Shown: positions 26,125 through 34,556 of the stretch, in pieces
Numbering within the stretch: position 1 is the first letter of the stretch
Layout: every line of letters starts with the position of its first letter
Source: Chitinophagaceae bacterium
GTDB lineage: Bacteria; Bacteroidota; Bacteroidia; Chitinophagales; Chitinophagaceae
Assembly (NCBI GenBank): GCA_023957125.1
Contig: JAMLHL010000032.1
Coordinates: 1-42,322, forward strand
Direction of reading: 5' to 3'
Length of the DNA: 42,322 nucleotides
The notes under the pieces: model-generated
The model's database searches: none
Seen by the model: only the letters and a program-made list of their open reading frames with translations
Told to the model about the DNA's origin: nothing
Position numbers and translations under genes: made by a program

Positions 26125-26961
26125 TTAATGAGCTATGAACACGGGCAGCCTGGTATCCTTCATCAATACATCCGCCATACTCTCCCTGAACCAGCGGGAT
26201 ACGGTACCCCGGCGGTAGGCGCCCAATACGATCAGCGGATATTGTTTTTCCTCCTTCAAAAAATTAATGATCTCTATTTCCGGGATACCTTTCGTTATCT
26301 TATACATCGCCTTTGGAAAATGTCTTTTCATGAATTCCTTCATGAGTTTATTGTCCGGCAAATGCAGGGAATGCCCCATCGGCTTCACCGTTAATACCTC
26401 TGCAGGGTGCTCTTTTAACGCCGGCAGCATATAGCTGAACATTTTGATGGCAAAAACGGAGGAAGGTTCGCCGTCAAACAACAAAACGATTTTATTAAAA
26501 GGCCGGTAATGAGCCGATACCAGCAATACCGGACACTGTATGGAGGGTAGAATGTCCCTCACAAAACGGGTGGGCACTTTTTCCTTCCTGTTGGAAAAGG
26601 TTTCATGGGTACCCATCACCACCAGATCGGCATAAATACTTTCCTGCAACAACGCCTGGCTGGCAACTTCCCTATTCCGGCGGACAGTGAAGGTTACCCC
26701 TTCCTTTTGACATGCCGACTCAAAATCAGCCACCGCTTTATCTCTCATCTTTTTATCCGCATCCAGGTATTTTTTTTGCTTCCCGGGTGAAATCCCACCT
26801 TCCTCGCTTATAAGCTCATAAACCTTATAACTGTGATAGAGGTGATCTTCAAGAAAAAGCCCCACCAAATGCGCCTTGTTTTCCCCGGCGATCTGTATGG
26901 CATAATCCCTGGTGCTTTTGGAATACTTCAATCCGTCAAATACAGCGACAATTTTTTTCAT
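26125..26961 (-). CDS. Universal stress protein with two UspA domains
   Basis: A 278-residue protein. Domain 1 begins KKIVAVFDGLKYSKSTRDYA and ends with LVVMGTHETFSNRKE...VRDILPSIQCPVLLV; domain 2 begins KIVLLFDGEPSSVFAI and ends LIVLGAYRRGTVSRWFRESMADVL. Unlike the first tandem Usp, it is the second gene of an operon: its ATG is two bases from the stop of the baeRF3 gene. The ATP-binding glycines are only partly kept. The pairing suggests a shared stress response with the ribosome-linked partner. Confidence 0.85.
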   Translation of the reverse strand: MKKIVAVFDGLKYSKSTRDYAIQIAGENKAHLVGLFLEDHLYHSYKVYELISEEGGISPGKQKKYLDADKKMRDKAVADFESACQKEGVTFTVRRNREVASQALLQESIYADLVVMGTHETFSNRKEKVPTRFVRDILPSIQCPVLLVSAHYRPFNKIVLLFDGEPSSVFAIKMFSYMLPALKEHPAEVLTVKPMGHSLHLPDNKLMKEFMKRHFPKAMYKITKGIPEIEIINFLKEEKQYPLIVLGAYRRGTVSRWFRESMADVLMKDTRLPVFIAH

Positions 26962-26963
26962 TA

Positions 26964-28058
26964 TCAGCTATTTTCCAGTTTATCATTTAACAGTACTATT
27001 TGCTGCCCTCCAAGTACATCTTCGTCAACCAATGCCACATCCCCGCCGTTACCCACCACCCTTTCGATGATATCATCTATGATATGCTGCACGCAGGAAA
27101 ATTTATTGAACCGGCTGCCCGCATGCCCGGGTTGGTCAACCTCTGTTATTTCGGGATTATGTAAAAAATTTTTGGATACGATCAACAACCTGTTTCGGTG
27201 ATGCAAAACACTTCTGTGAACATCCCGGATACCGCTTACCAACTTACCTTCGGTGGCAGCCTTTTCAAGCTGACGATACAGATGCTTGATCTTGATCTTA
27301 TCCCAGTCTGTGATATAGCTGCCTATTTCCTTAAACAAGCCTTCTTCCGTTACTTTGCTGAAACTACCTTCCACGTATTCCACTATACTTTTGTTGTTTA
27401 CGGTTAATGACTTAAAGGAGTCCAGTATTTCTTTGTTTCCCAACACCAGCACGGGACGGGGCATCACCGAGAGCAAAATGGAAAGTCCTTCATCACTATG
27501 GCGCAGAAACCGTTTAACAAAAAATTCGCCGGTATCCTCGTCTTTCTCCCTGGTTTTCAAACGGTGGCTTCCAACAGCAGGCGTGTTTCCGATCCCATTG
27601 GATTTGATCTTAACGAGACGGGACCCATTGCCTTCATAAACGATGCTCCACTTCCTGTTCAGCACGAGTACAAAATAAGCGGGGATCTCTTTTTTTGCAT
27701 GAACAATATCCCGTATGATGAAAGACTCGTTGATGGTGACGGTTTCTTCCACGGTCATATCCATATATATAACTTTTTCAAATACGGGCGAAACATATAT
27801 TGCCAGGCTTTTTTTAAAAGTGGTGAAATTTAGACCGCTTATGATCACTTTCAGCTTCATCATCACCAGATCAACAAGGTCGTCATCATAACCTGTACCC
27901 AACTCCCACTCCACCCTTTTCATTATTTTCTGCAGATTCTGCATTAGTTCATCTTTACGCTGAACAACCGGTTCAAACGGAATAATAATAGAAACTGCCG
28001 GCCAATGCCGTTTTTTGTCTTCTATCCTGACTATGGATGGAGTGATATTGGTTTGCAT
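26964..28058 (-). CDS. baeRF3 domain protein (bacterial eRF1-like family)
   Basis: A 364-residue protein that I assign to the bacterial archaeo-eukaryotic release-factor (baeRF) families, group 3, from its order: an N-terminal alpha/beta domain (WPAVSIIIPFEP, SLAIYVSPVFEKVIYMD), a middle segment with YFVLVLNRKWSIVYEG and PRPVLVLGNKEILDSF, and a C-terminal domain with VSGIRDVHRSVLHHRNRLLIVS. These proteins are proposed to act on stalled or resting ribosomes; this is family-level knowledge, not proven here. The ATG at 28058 is used, since the -7 box at 28079 excludes the upstream open frame. It heads an operon with the UspA gene. Confidence 0.7.
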   Translation of the reverse strand: MQTNITPSIVRIEDKKRHWPAVSIIIPFEPVVQRKDELMQNLQKIMKRVEWELGTGYDDDLVDLVMMKLKVIISGLNFTTFKKSLAIYVSPVFEKVIYMDMTVEETVTINESFIIRDIVHAKKEIPAYFVLVLNRKWSIVYEGNGSRLVKIKSNGIGNTPAVGSHRLKTREKDEDTGEFFVKRFLRHSDEGLSILLSVMPRPVLVLGNKEILDSFKSLTVNNKSIVEYVEGSFSKVTEEGLFKEIGSYITDWDKIKIKHLYRQLEKAATEGKLVSGIRDVHRSVLHHRNRLLIVSKNFLHNPEITEVDQPGHAGSRFNKFSCVQHIIDDIIERVVGNGGDVALVDEDVLGGQQIVLLNDKLENS

Positions 28059-28078
28059 GACGAAAAATTGGATGGTTT

Positions 28079-28109
28079 CAAATTTAGTTACTTCTACAAT
28101 ATACAACAA
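28079..28109 (-). promoter_or_regulatory. Promoter of the baeRF3-usp operon
   Basis: On the minus strand taaatttg (28079-28086) is a perfect TANNTTTG -7 box and gttg/ttg (28104-28109) lies 17-20 bases upstream as -33 element. Predicted transcription begins about 15 bases before the ATG at 28058. Confidence 0.65.
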
Positions 28110-28311
28110 TGATACCGATCATTGTGATTCATGATCTTTCTCAAATGTTATTGGTTTCATATTTTACGCTTCTTTGACAATTAAGCCCGTGATCTGTTTG
28201 CAGATATTGCTTTTAATATAATCAAAAAAAGGGAGAAACAAAATAACAACCGTTTAAAACCCGCTTATTACAGTTTAGCAGCCTTGTGAAAACCGGGAAT
28301 ACAAAATCCGG

Positions 28312-28342
28312 TTTGAATGCACCCGTAACGGGTGCATTCAAA
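28312..28342. repeat. Perfect palindromic hairpin
   Basis: Fourteen-base perfect arms (tttgaatgcacccg and cgggtgcattcaaa) around a three-base loop, abutting the structured repeat that follows. It lies in the 489-base gap between the baeRF3 and sialidase genes; no T-run marks it as a terminator. Confidence 0.75.
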
Positions 28343-28440
28343 ATTTTCGCTTTCCTGTGAGATTCCGGTCGGTGGTGACACCGACCGGTAGCGAGCTCTA
28401 CTGGCGGGTGTCCCCACCCGCCAGCGAAAATTTGGGCTGC
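28334..28440 (+). repeat. Structured dispersed repeat, copy 2 (cloverleaf-like)
   Basis: A closing stem aaattttcgct (28341-28351) with agcgaaaattt (28423-28433) encloses two perfect hairpins: ccggtcggtg/caccgaccgg (28365-28388) and tggcgggtg/cacccgcca (28402-28423). The whole aligns with the reverse complement of 3311-3406. The rest of the 28059-28547 gap contains no gene I can support. Confidence 0.8.
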
Positions 28441-28547
28441 ACCTCCCGTAACAAAACTGTATTCACAAAATACTTATATTGTAACGGAATTCAGTGTTCG
28501 AACGGAGAGAAAGTGAGGCAAACCCTTTTCACTATTAAAACAGGGAT

Positions 28548-29714
28548 ATGCGAAAAACAACAGTATCGGTAATCTGTACCTTGTTATTGGCAACCATGGG
28601 CTGGTCGCAAACCAAAGATGTACCTGTTTTTGTATCCGGAACCGAAGGACACAAAAGTTATCGCATCCCCGCCATCATTGGTTTGCCCAACGGCGAACTG
28701 CTGGCTTTTTGCGAAGGACGGGTACACGGCGCAGGGGATTTTGGAGATATCAATATCGTACTCAGGCGCAGTAATGACAAAGGTAAATCCTGGAGTCCGC
28801 TGCAAACCGTTATAGACGAGGGCACGCTCCAGGCCGGAAACCCGGCTCCTGTTGTAGATCTCACTGATCCGGCTTATCCCAACGGAAGGATCTTCCTGTT
28901 TTACAATACCGGGAATAACCACGAAGGGGAGGTAAGAAAAGGAAACGGACTGAGAGAAGTGTGGTATGTAACGTCAATAAACAATGGGCTGACCTGGAGC
29001 GCGCCGGTAAATATTACCCGGCATACCCACCGGCCCAAACAACCGCAGGCAAATACAGCTTATAATTTCGGGAACGACTGGCGCAGCTATGCCAATACGC
29101 CCGGACATGCCATGCAATTCAGCTCGGGCAGGTATAAGGGACGCATTTTTGTAGCCGCCAACCATTCGGCCGGTGATCCCCAATCACAATTTACCGATTA
29201 CAGCGCTCACGGATATTATACCGATGACCACGGAAAAACTTTTCATCTGAGTGAAACGGTAAACCTTCCGGGCAGCAACGAATCCACCGCGACAGAACTT
29301 TCAGATAACAAACTGATGATGAACAGTCGTAACCAGAAAGGAGATATCCGCGAGAGAATAGTTTCTATCAGCAGTGATGGCGGCGCTACCTGGGACACTA
29401 CCTATTTTGATGCCACCCTGCCCGATCCGGTAAACCAGGGAAGTATATTAACCGTGGGGATGAAAAAAGGGAAAGCAATTGTGGCTTTCAGTAATGCAGC
29501 CAATGCGCAGCGCAGGGATAACCTCACCTTACGCATCAGCTACGACGATGGCAAAACCTGGGCAAAAAATTTTGTGATCGCCAAAAGTGAAAAAGACAAA
29601 GGAGATTATGCCGCCTATTCGGATCTTGTGAGAATATCAAAGAATGAGATCGGTGTGCTGTATGAAAAGGGAGATTATTCTACCATTGTTTTTACTGTTG
29701 TGAAATGGAGATAA
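28548..29714 (+). CDS. Exo-alpha-sialidase (GH33-type)
   Basis: A 388-residue secreted enzyme with a signal peptide (ending about GWSQ). The sialidase arginine motif appears as YRIPAIIGLPNGELLAFCEGR near residues 39-58, and five Asp-box turns follow (SNDKGKSW, SINNGLTW, TDDHGKTF, SSDGGATW, SYDDGKTW), the mark of the six-bladed propeller. It removes terminal sialic acids from glycoconjugates. A Glu nucleophile partner and the later catalytic Arg and Tyr are plausible (SNESTATELSDNKLMMNSRN, LYEKGDYST). A GH109-like gene follows, but no sialic acid catabolic gene or transporter is close. Confidence 0.88.
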   Translation: MRKTTVSVICTLLLATMGWSQTKDVPVFVSGTEGHKSYRIPAIIGLPNGELLAFCEGRVHGAGDFGDINIVLRRSNDKGKSWSPLQTVIDEGTLQAGNPAPVVDLTDPAYPNGRIFLFYNTGNNHEGEVRKGNGLREVWYVTSINNGLTWSAPVNITRHTHRPKQPQANTAYNFGNDWRSYANTPGHAMQFSSGRYKGRIFVAANHSAGDPQSQFTDYSAHGYYTDDHGKTFHLSETVNLPGSNESTATELSDNKLMMNSRNQKGDIRERIVSISSDGGATWDTTYFDATLPDPVNQGSILTVGMKKGKAIVAFSNAANAQRRDNLTLRISYDDGKTWAKNFVIAKSEKDKGDYAAYSDLVRISKNEIGVLYEKGDYSTIVFTVVKWR

Positions 29715-29880
29715 TCATGTAAGATCATACTTAACCCGGTTGCATGGCTTTCTCGAAAACTTTAATCCCAATGAGGGATACAGGAAATGGAAAATGAACC
29801 CGGTCGGCCTGCATCTCACGCAACCGATTGCATATTTCTTCAACCGGATTTTATCCTATCTTCATATAAATTAAGAAAAC

Positions 29881-31245
29881 ATGAACCGCAAAGAGTTTGT
29901 AAAAAACGCTGGATTGGCGGCTGCATCGCTGGCAGTATTACCCGGCAGTAATGTATTTGCCATCCATAAAAGCCATGCAGATCCCAAAGTAAAAATGGCC
30001 ATCCTCGGTGTAGGATTCAGAGGCGAAAGCCATCTTGATCTCCTGTTGAGAAGAAACGACGTAGAGGTTACGGCCATTTGCGATGTGGACGACCGGATGC
30101 TCGCCCGGGCAAAAGGAATCATCTCAAAAAGCGGGAAGAAAATGCCGGTCGTATATACCGGCGACCCCTATGCCTGGAAAAAATTATTGGAAAAGGAGAA
30201 AGTAGACGGTGTAGTAATTGCCACTCCATGGGAATGGCACAAACCCATGATCATCGGGGCGCTGGAGGCGGGTATAAAATATGTGGGCACGGAAGTGGTC
30301 CTGGGGATCACCCTGCAGGATCACTGGGATGTGGTGAAAGCGGCTGAAAAATACAATGCCAACGTGATGATGATGGAAAATGTTTGTTACCGCCGGGATG
30401 TGATGGCAGTGTTGAACATGGTTCGCCAGGGACTGTTGGGAGAACTGCTGCATCTGCAGGGTGGTTACCAGCATGATTTGCGGGAAGTAAAATTCAATAA
30501 CGGCGCCAATCCTCCCGGACGCGGCGTTGAATTTGGGGAAAAAGGCTTTTCAGAAGCCGCCTGGCGTACGGATCACTCGGTACACCGCAACGGTGACTTA
30601 TATCCCACACACGGAATCGGCCCCATTGCGCACTATATCAACATCAACAGGGGAAACCGGTTCCTTACTTTAAGTTCATTTGCCACCAAGTCGAGAGGAC
30701 TACACAATTATATTGTTAAGAACGGCGGGGAGAATCATCCCAATGCAAAGGTGAAATTCAGGCTTGGCGACATCGTTACCACGCATATCAGTTGTGCCAA
30801 CGGAGAAACGGTTTTATTGCAACACGATACCAACTCACCGCGTCCTTATTCCCTCGGCTTCAGAGTGCAGGGTACAGAAGGGTTATGGATGGACGTAAAC
30901 AACGGCATGTACATAGAAGGTAAGTCGGCAAAAGCACATGAATGGGATGATGCAAAAACCTGGTTAGACAAATATGATCATCCTTTATGGGCCAGGTGGA
31001 GTAAAGAATCTGCCGGCGCCGGTCATGGCGGCATGGACTTCTTTGTAGAACATGCGTTGGTTGAATCCATCAAACGAAAAGTACCCACCCCCATAGACGT
31101 ATATGATTCTGCCGTATGGAGCGCCATAACGCCCCTGAGCGAAAGTTCTATAGAGTTAGGCAATCAAACAGTAGATTTTCCGGATTTCACAGGCGGACAA
31201 TGGATGTACCGGAAGCCGGTATTTGCGTTGGGAGATGAATATTAG
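29881..31245 (+). CDS. Gfo/Idh/MocA family protein, GH109-like
   Basis: A 454-residue NAD(P)-dependent oxidoreductase-fold protein. The N-terminus (MNRKEFVKNAGLAAASLAVLPG) resembles a Tat-type or Sec export signal. The Rossmann domain starts KMAILGVGFRGESHLDLLL, with VTAICDVDDR as the second strand, and EVVLGITLQDHW and MMMENVCYRRDVMAVLNMV continue the domain. YPTHGIGPIAHYININRGNRF matches the conserved block of GH109 alpha-N-acetylgalactosaminidases, which use NAD-assisted hydrolysis. Whether it hydrolyses GalNAc or oxidises another sugar cannot be told from sequence. It is 166 bases downstream of the sialidase on the same strand. Confidence 0.8.
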   Translation: MNRKEFVKNAGLAAASLAVLPGSNVFAIHKSHADPKVKMAILGVGFRGESHLDLLLRRNDVEVTAICDVDDRMLARAKGIISKSGKKMPVVYTGDPYAWKKLLEKEKVDGVVIATPWEWHKPMIIGALEAGIKYVGTEVVLGITLQDHWDVVKAAEKYNANVMMMENVCYRRDVMAVLNMVRQGLLGELLHLQGGYQHDLREVKFNNGANPPGRGVEFGEKGFSEAAWRTDHSVHRNGDLYPTHGIGPIAHYININRGNRFLTLSSFATKSRGLHNYIVKNGGENHPNAKVKFRLGDIVTTHISCANGETVLLQHDTNSPRPYSLGFRVQGTEGLWMDVNNGMYIEGKSAKAHEWDDAKTWLDKYDHPLWARWSKESAGAGHGGMDFFVEHALVESIKRKVPTPIDVYDSAVWSAITPLSESSIELGNQTVDFPDFTGGQWMYRKPVFALGDEY

Positions 31246-31270
31246 AAACCTTCTGACAAAAGAAGATATC

Positions 31271-31326
31271 GCCACAAATGCCCGAATATTTCAATGTATT
31301 ATTCGTGCATCTGTGGCTCTTTTTGT
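31271..31326 (+). terminator. Terminator after the GH109-like gene
   Basis: Arms gccacaaatgc (31271-31281) and gcatctgtggc (31307-31317) with one mismatch, an inner cgaata/tattcg stem, and a tctttttgt tail. Confidence 0.7.
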
Positions 31327-31403
31327 AACGGGATAGTTATATTTCTTTGCGATCATACAGCATCCCCTTTTTATTCCATCATTTTATACAAACCATCCAT
31401 TTT

Positions 31404-31439
31404 TTTGCACATAAAGTTTCGCGTTATAGTCGAAATTTG
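31404..31439 (+). promoter_or_regulatory. Possible promoter of copA
   Basis: tttg at 31404-31407 and gaaatttg at 31432-31439, ending six bases before the copA ATG. The spacing (24) is longer than the usual 19-21, and the -7 box has one mismatch. No dyad operator for a MerR- or CsoR-type regulator stands out. Confidence 0.3.
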
Positions 31440-31445
31440 CATCTT

Positions 31446-33662
31446 ATGGAAACCGAGATCAACGAAATAAAAACGATAAAAAGAAGTTTCCCGGTGCTTA
31501 ATATGAGTTGCGCTTCCTGCGCGGTGAGTTCGCAAACCACACTGGAAGCCCTTCATGGCGTGAAATCGGTAGCTGTAAATTATGCCAATGGAAACGCAAT
31601 GGTGGAATACTTTCCGTTGGAGATCAGGCCCGAAGATATGAAAGCCGCCTTGCAGGAGATCGGATATGATTTGGTTGTGGCAGAGGAAAATGCGGATGAG
31701 ATCGTAGATGAAGCGCATGAAAAAGCTTACCGGACACTGAAAACCAGAACTACCTGGGCCATTATTCTTTCCATGCCGCTGGTGTTACTGGGTATGGTAT
31801 TTATGCACCTGCCCTATGCCAACTGGATCATGTGGCTGCTGGCCACCCCGGTGGTTTTTGTTTTTGGAAGACAATTCTTCACCGGCGCATGGAAACAGTT
31901 GAAACACGGCAAAGCCAACATGGATACCCTGGTGGCCATGAGCACTGGAATAGCCTATCTGTTCAGTTTGTTTAATTTATTTTTTCCTCAATTCTGGATT
32001 TCGAGGGGTATTACGCCGCATGTATATTTTGAAGCGGCGGGGGTTATCATAGCCTTTATTCTGCTGGGGAAATTATTGGAAGAACGCGCCAAAGGCAATA
32101 CGTCTTCCGCTATAAAAAAGCTGATCGGGTTACAACCCGATACGGTGATACGCGTGGATACAAAGGGAAATACAGAGGAGATAGCTATAAAAGATGTTTC
32201 TGCCGGAGATATTTTACTGATCCGGCCGGGGGATAAAATTCCGGTGGACGGGAAAGTGATTTCGGGATCTTCTTTTATAGATGAAAGCATGATCACGGGA
32301 GAGCCGCTGGCGGTAGAAAAAGCAGCAGGGGCGCCGGTGTTTGCCGGCACCATCAACCAGAAAGGCAGTTTCCATTTCGAAGCTCAGAAAGTGGGTAAGG
32401 ATACCATGCTGGCACACATAATAAAAATGGTGCAAGACGCCCAGGGCAGTCGCGCCCCGGTACAAAAGTTAGTGGATAAGATTGCCGGGATTTTTGTTCC
32501 GGTCGTAATCGGGCTGGCCGTACTCAGTATGGTCATATGGCTGATTGCCGGAGGAAGTAATGCTTTAACGCACGGACTGCTTGCCCTGGTAACCGTACTG
32601 GTGATCGCATGTCCCTGTGCGTTAGGATTGGCCACGCCTACTGCCATCATGGTCGGCATTGGCAAAGGCGCTGAAGCAGGTATCCTGATCAAAGACGCCG
32701 AAAGCCTGGAACTGGGTACTAAAGTGGATACCATCATCCTCGATAAAACAGGTACGGTCACCGAAGGAAAACCGGTGATTGCAGCTACCTTTTGGACCGG
32801 CAGGAATTACGAGCGGGAACTGGCTTCGTTGGAGCACCTGTCTGAACATCCGCTGGCAACGGCTGTAACCGACTCTTTACCTAAAAATTACGATACGGTG
32901 ACCTCCTTTGAAAGCATTACCGGTGAAGGTGTGGAAGGAATAATCGGAAATACAAAATATTATGCGGGAAACAAAAAAATGCTCAGCCGTATGCAGCTAT
33001 CCCTACCCGTTAGTATAGCAGAAAAAGCCGGATATTTCTCGGAGAAAGCCTATACCCTCGTTTATTTTGCCGACGACCGGGAAGTAAAGGGGATCATTGG
33101 AATATCTGACGGGGTAAAATCTACGGCCCACACCGCTATTGCTCAATTGCAAAAAGCAGGTATTGAAGTGATCATGATTACCGGCGACCATGAAGCCACG
33201 GCAAAAGCGGTGGCAAAAGAAACCGGTATCCGGGAATACCGGGCCAATGCCAGTCCGTCAGACAAAAGTGATTTTGTAAAAGAATTGCAGTCAAAAGGAA
33301 AGGTGGTAGCTATGGTGGGGGACGGCATCAACGACAGCGCTGCTCTGGCACAGGCGGACGTGAGTATTGCCATGGGCAAGGGAAGCGATATAGCGATAGA
33401 TGTAGCCCGGATGGCTATTATCTCCTCCGACCTGGAAAAAATTCCCCGGGCATTTACACTGAGCCGGCTTACGGTACAGACGATCCGGCAGAACCTGTTC
33501 TGGGCTTTTATCTATAACCTGATCGGTATCCCGGTGGCTGCCGGTATCCTGTATCCCATCAACGGATTCCTGTTAAACCCCATGATAGCGGGCGCTGCCA
33601 TGGCCCTGAGCTCGGTGAGCGTGGTGACCAACAGTTTGAGATTAAGATCAAAACAATTATAA
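31446..33662 (+). CDS. copA: Copper-translocating P1B-type ATPase
   Basis: A 738-residue inner-membrane pump that exports Cu(I) (or Ag(I)) from the cytoplasm. One N-terminal HMA domain has the metal-binding C22-A-S-C25; the transmembrane metal site is C389-P-C391 (IACPCALGLATP), the Cu+ signature; D433-KTGT is the phosphorylation site; SEHPLA is the nucleotide-binding HP; VGDGIND closes the P domain. The ATG at 31446 is chosen because METEINEIKTIKRSF leads into the HMA domain, while the upstream open frame has no likeness. It is 19 bases before the CopZ-like gene. It opens a copper island reaching 41.7 kb. Confidence 0.95.
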   Translation: METEINEIKTIKRSFPVLNMSCASCAVSSQTTLEALHGVKSVAVNYANGNAMVEYFPLEIRPEDMKAALQEIGYDLVVAEENADEIVDEAHEKAYRTLKTRTTWAIILSMPLVLLGMVFMHLPYANWIMWLLATPVVFVFGRQFFTGAWKQLKHGKANMDTLVAMSTGIAYLFSLFNLFFPQFWISRGITPHVYFEAAGVIIAFILLGKLLEERAKGNTSSAIKKLIGLQPDTVIRVDTKGNTEEIAIKDVSAGDILLIRPGDKIPVDGKVISGSSFIDESMITGEPLAVEKAAGAPVFAGTINQKGSFHFEAQKVGKDTMLAHIIKMVQDAQGSRAPVQKLVDKIAGIFVPVVIGLAVLSMVIWLIAGGSNALTHGLLALVTVLVIACPCALGLATPTAIMVGIGKGAEAGILIKDAESLELGTKVDTIILDKTGTVTEGKPVIAATFWTGRNYERELASLEHLSEHPLATAVTDSLPKNYDTVTSFESITGEGVEGIIGNTKYYAGNKKMLSRMQLSLPVSIAEKAGYFSEKAYTLVYFADDREVKGIIGISDGVKSTAHTAIAQLQKAGIEVIMITGDHEATAKAVAKETGIREYRANASPSDKSDFVKELQSKGKVVAMVGDGINDSAALAQADVSIAMGKGSDIAIDVARMAIISSDLEKIPRAFTLSRLTVQTIRQNLFWAFIYNLIGIPVAAGILYPINGFLLNPMIAGAAMALSSVSVVTNSLRLRSKQL

Positions 33663-33681
33663 TCATACTAAAAACACGATT

Positions 33682-33891
33682 ATGAAATTTAAGACGAACG
33701 TGATGTGCAGCAATTGCATAGCCAAAGTAACGCCCTACCTGAACAAACTGGCAGGTGAAAACAACTGGGAGGTAGATATTAAAGATCCCCAAAAAATATT
33801 GACCATAAAGAATGCTCAGGTCAAAACTGAAGAAGTGATCCGGTCGGTGGCCGAGGCGGGATATAAGGCGGAAGAGATTGCCCTTCGGTAA
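33682..33891 (+). CDS. Heavy-metal-associated (CopZ-like) small protein
   Basis: A 69-residue ferredoxin-like HMA protein with C9-S-N-C12 in place of the usual GMTCxxC. It has the beta-alpha-beta pattern (KFKTNVMCSNCIAKVTPYL, WEVDIKDPQKILTI, TEEVIRSVAEAGYKAEEI). It would chaperone Cu(I) to CopA. No signal peptide is seen, so it is cytoplasmic. It follows copA by 19 bases and is followed by a repeat-rich gap. Confidence 0.85.
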   Translation: MKFKTNVMCSNCIAKVTPYLNKLAGENNWEVDIKDPQKILTIKNAQVKTEEVIRSVAEAGYKAEEIALR

Positions 33892-33917
33892 ACTCAGGGC
33901 AGTCCCATCGAATCGCT

Positions 33918-34072
33918 CCCTTCGGCTGGCTCAGGGAGTGATTCGACAGGCTCAGGGAGCGGTTGCCGAAGACTATTTACCCTGAGCCCGATAAAGGAAA
34001 CTGATTGAAAAACAAAGACGGGCTTTCAGGAAACGCTTGCCGAAGGGTATTTACCCTGAGCTTGCCGAAGGG
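33918..34072. repeat. REP-like palindromic repeat cluster
   Basis: Multiple degenerate copies of a CCTGAGCyTGyCGAAGGG-like palindrome in both orientations: around 33918-33935, 33942-33957, 33965-33989 and 34036-34072. They fill most of the gap between the CopZ-like and HYC_CC_PP genes. Confidence 0.7.
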
Positions 34073-34113
34073 AAAATATTGCAACCGGATTAACCGTTAT
34101 CTTTTAAAACCTC

Positions 34114-34121
34114 TATTTTTG
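34114..34121 (+). promoter_or_regulatory. -7 box immediately before the HYC_CC_PP gene
   Basis: tatttttg, a perfect TANNTTTG match, ends eight bases before the ATG at 34130, so the mRNA would be nearly leaderless. It indicates a start of transcription separate from copA. Confidence 0.6.
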
Positions 34122-34129
34122 CAGCGGAA

Positions 34130-34522
34130 ATGAAGAAGCTGGCAGCTATAATACTGATGATGTTGTATTCCTTCGCTACGGTGGGAACTACAATTGCCAT
34201 GCACTACTGCATGGGCGACAGGATGGGCGCCAGTTTGGGATACAGTGATCAAAAGGTTTGCGACTACTGCCACATGGAAAAAAATTCCGGCGCAGATCGC
34301 AATCACTGTTGCAAGGATAAAAATTACTTTGTAAAAGTAACCTCCGACCAGAATATTCCGGTTTTTTCCGGTTTCCTAAAAGTTCCTGCCATCCTTATCC
34401 ATAGCTTTCTATCAGGAAACGATACGCTCTCTCCCGATCTGCTTTATTCTCACCTGACCGGCGTCAGGATTCATCCACCCGATATCCCGCTTTACCAGCG
34501 GCATTGTAATTTCAGGATCTGA
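34130..34522 (+). CDS. HYC_CC_PP family cysteine-rich protein
   Basis: A 130-residue protein with an N-terminal signal or anchor (about residues 4-23) and the spaced motifs that name the family: H25-Y-C27, an added C44-x2-C47-H, and H59-C60-C61; the PP of the name is found as HPPDIPLY near residue 120. Such proteins are common next to Cus-type pumps in Bacteroidota, and the Cys/His clusters point to metal binding in the periplasm, but no function has been shown. It has its own promoter-like box and a terminator behind it. Confidence 0.8.
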   Translation: MKKLAAIILMMLYSFATVGTTIAMHYCMGDRMGASLGYSDQKVCDYCHMEKNSGADRNHCCKDKNYFVKVTSDQNIPVFSGFLKVPAILIHSFLSGNDTLSPDLLYSHLTGVRIHPPDIPLYQRHCNFRI

Positions 34523-34556
34523 TATCCCCTCCCCTATTTTGAATGTCATCATTCGC

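Noticed and set aside
26999..27025. GGQ tripeptide (LGGQQI) near the C-terminus of the baeRF3 protein, recalling the eRF1 catalytic GGQ.
   Set aside because: It lies about 15 residues from the end (residues 350-352), whereas the eRF1 GGQ is in the middle domain; most likely coincidence.
28357..28572. Frame running through the structured repeat into the sialidase start.
   Set aside because: It follows hairpin sequence and overlaps the signal peptide of the sialidase in another frame.
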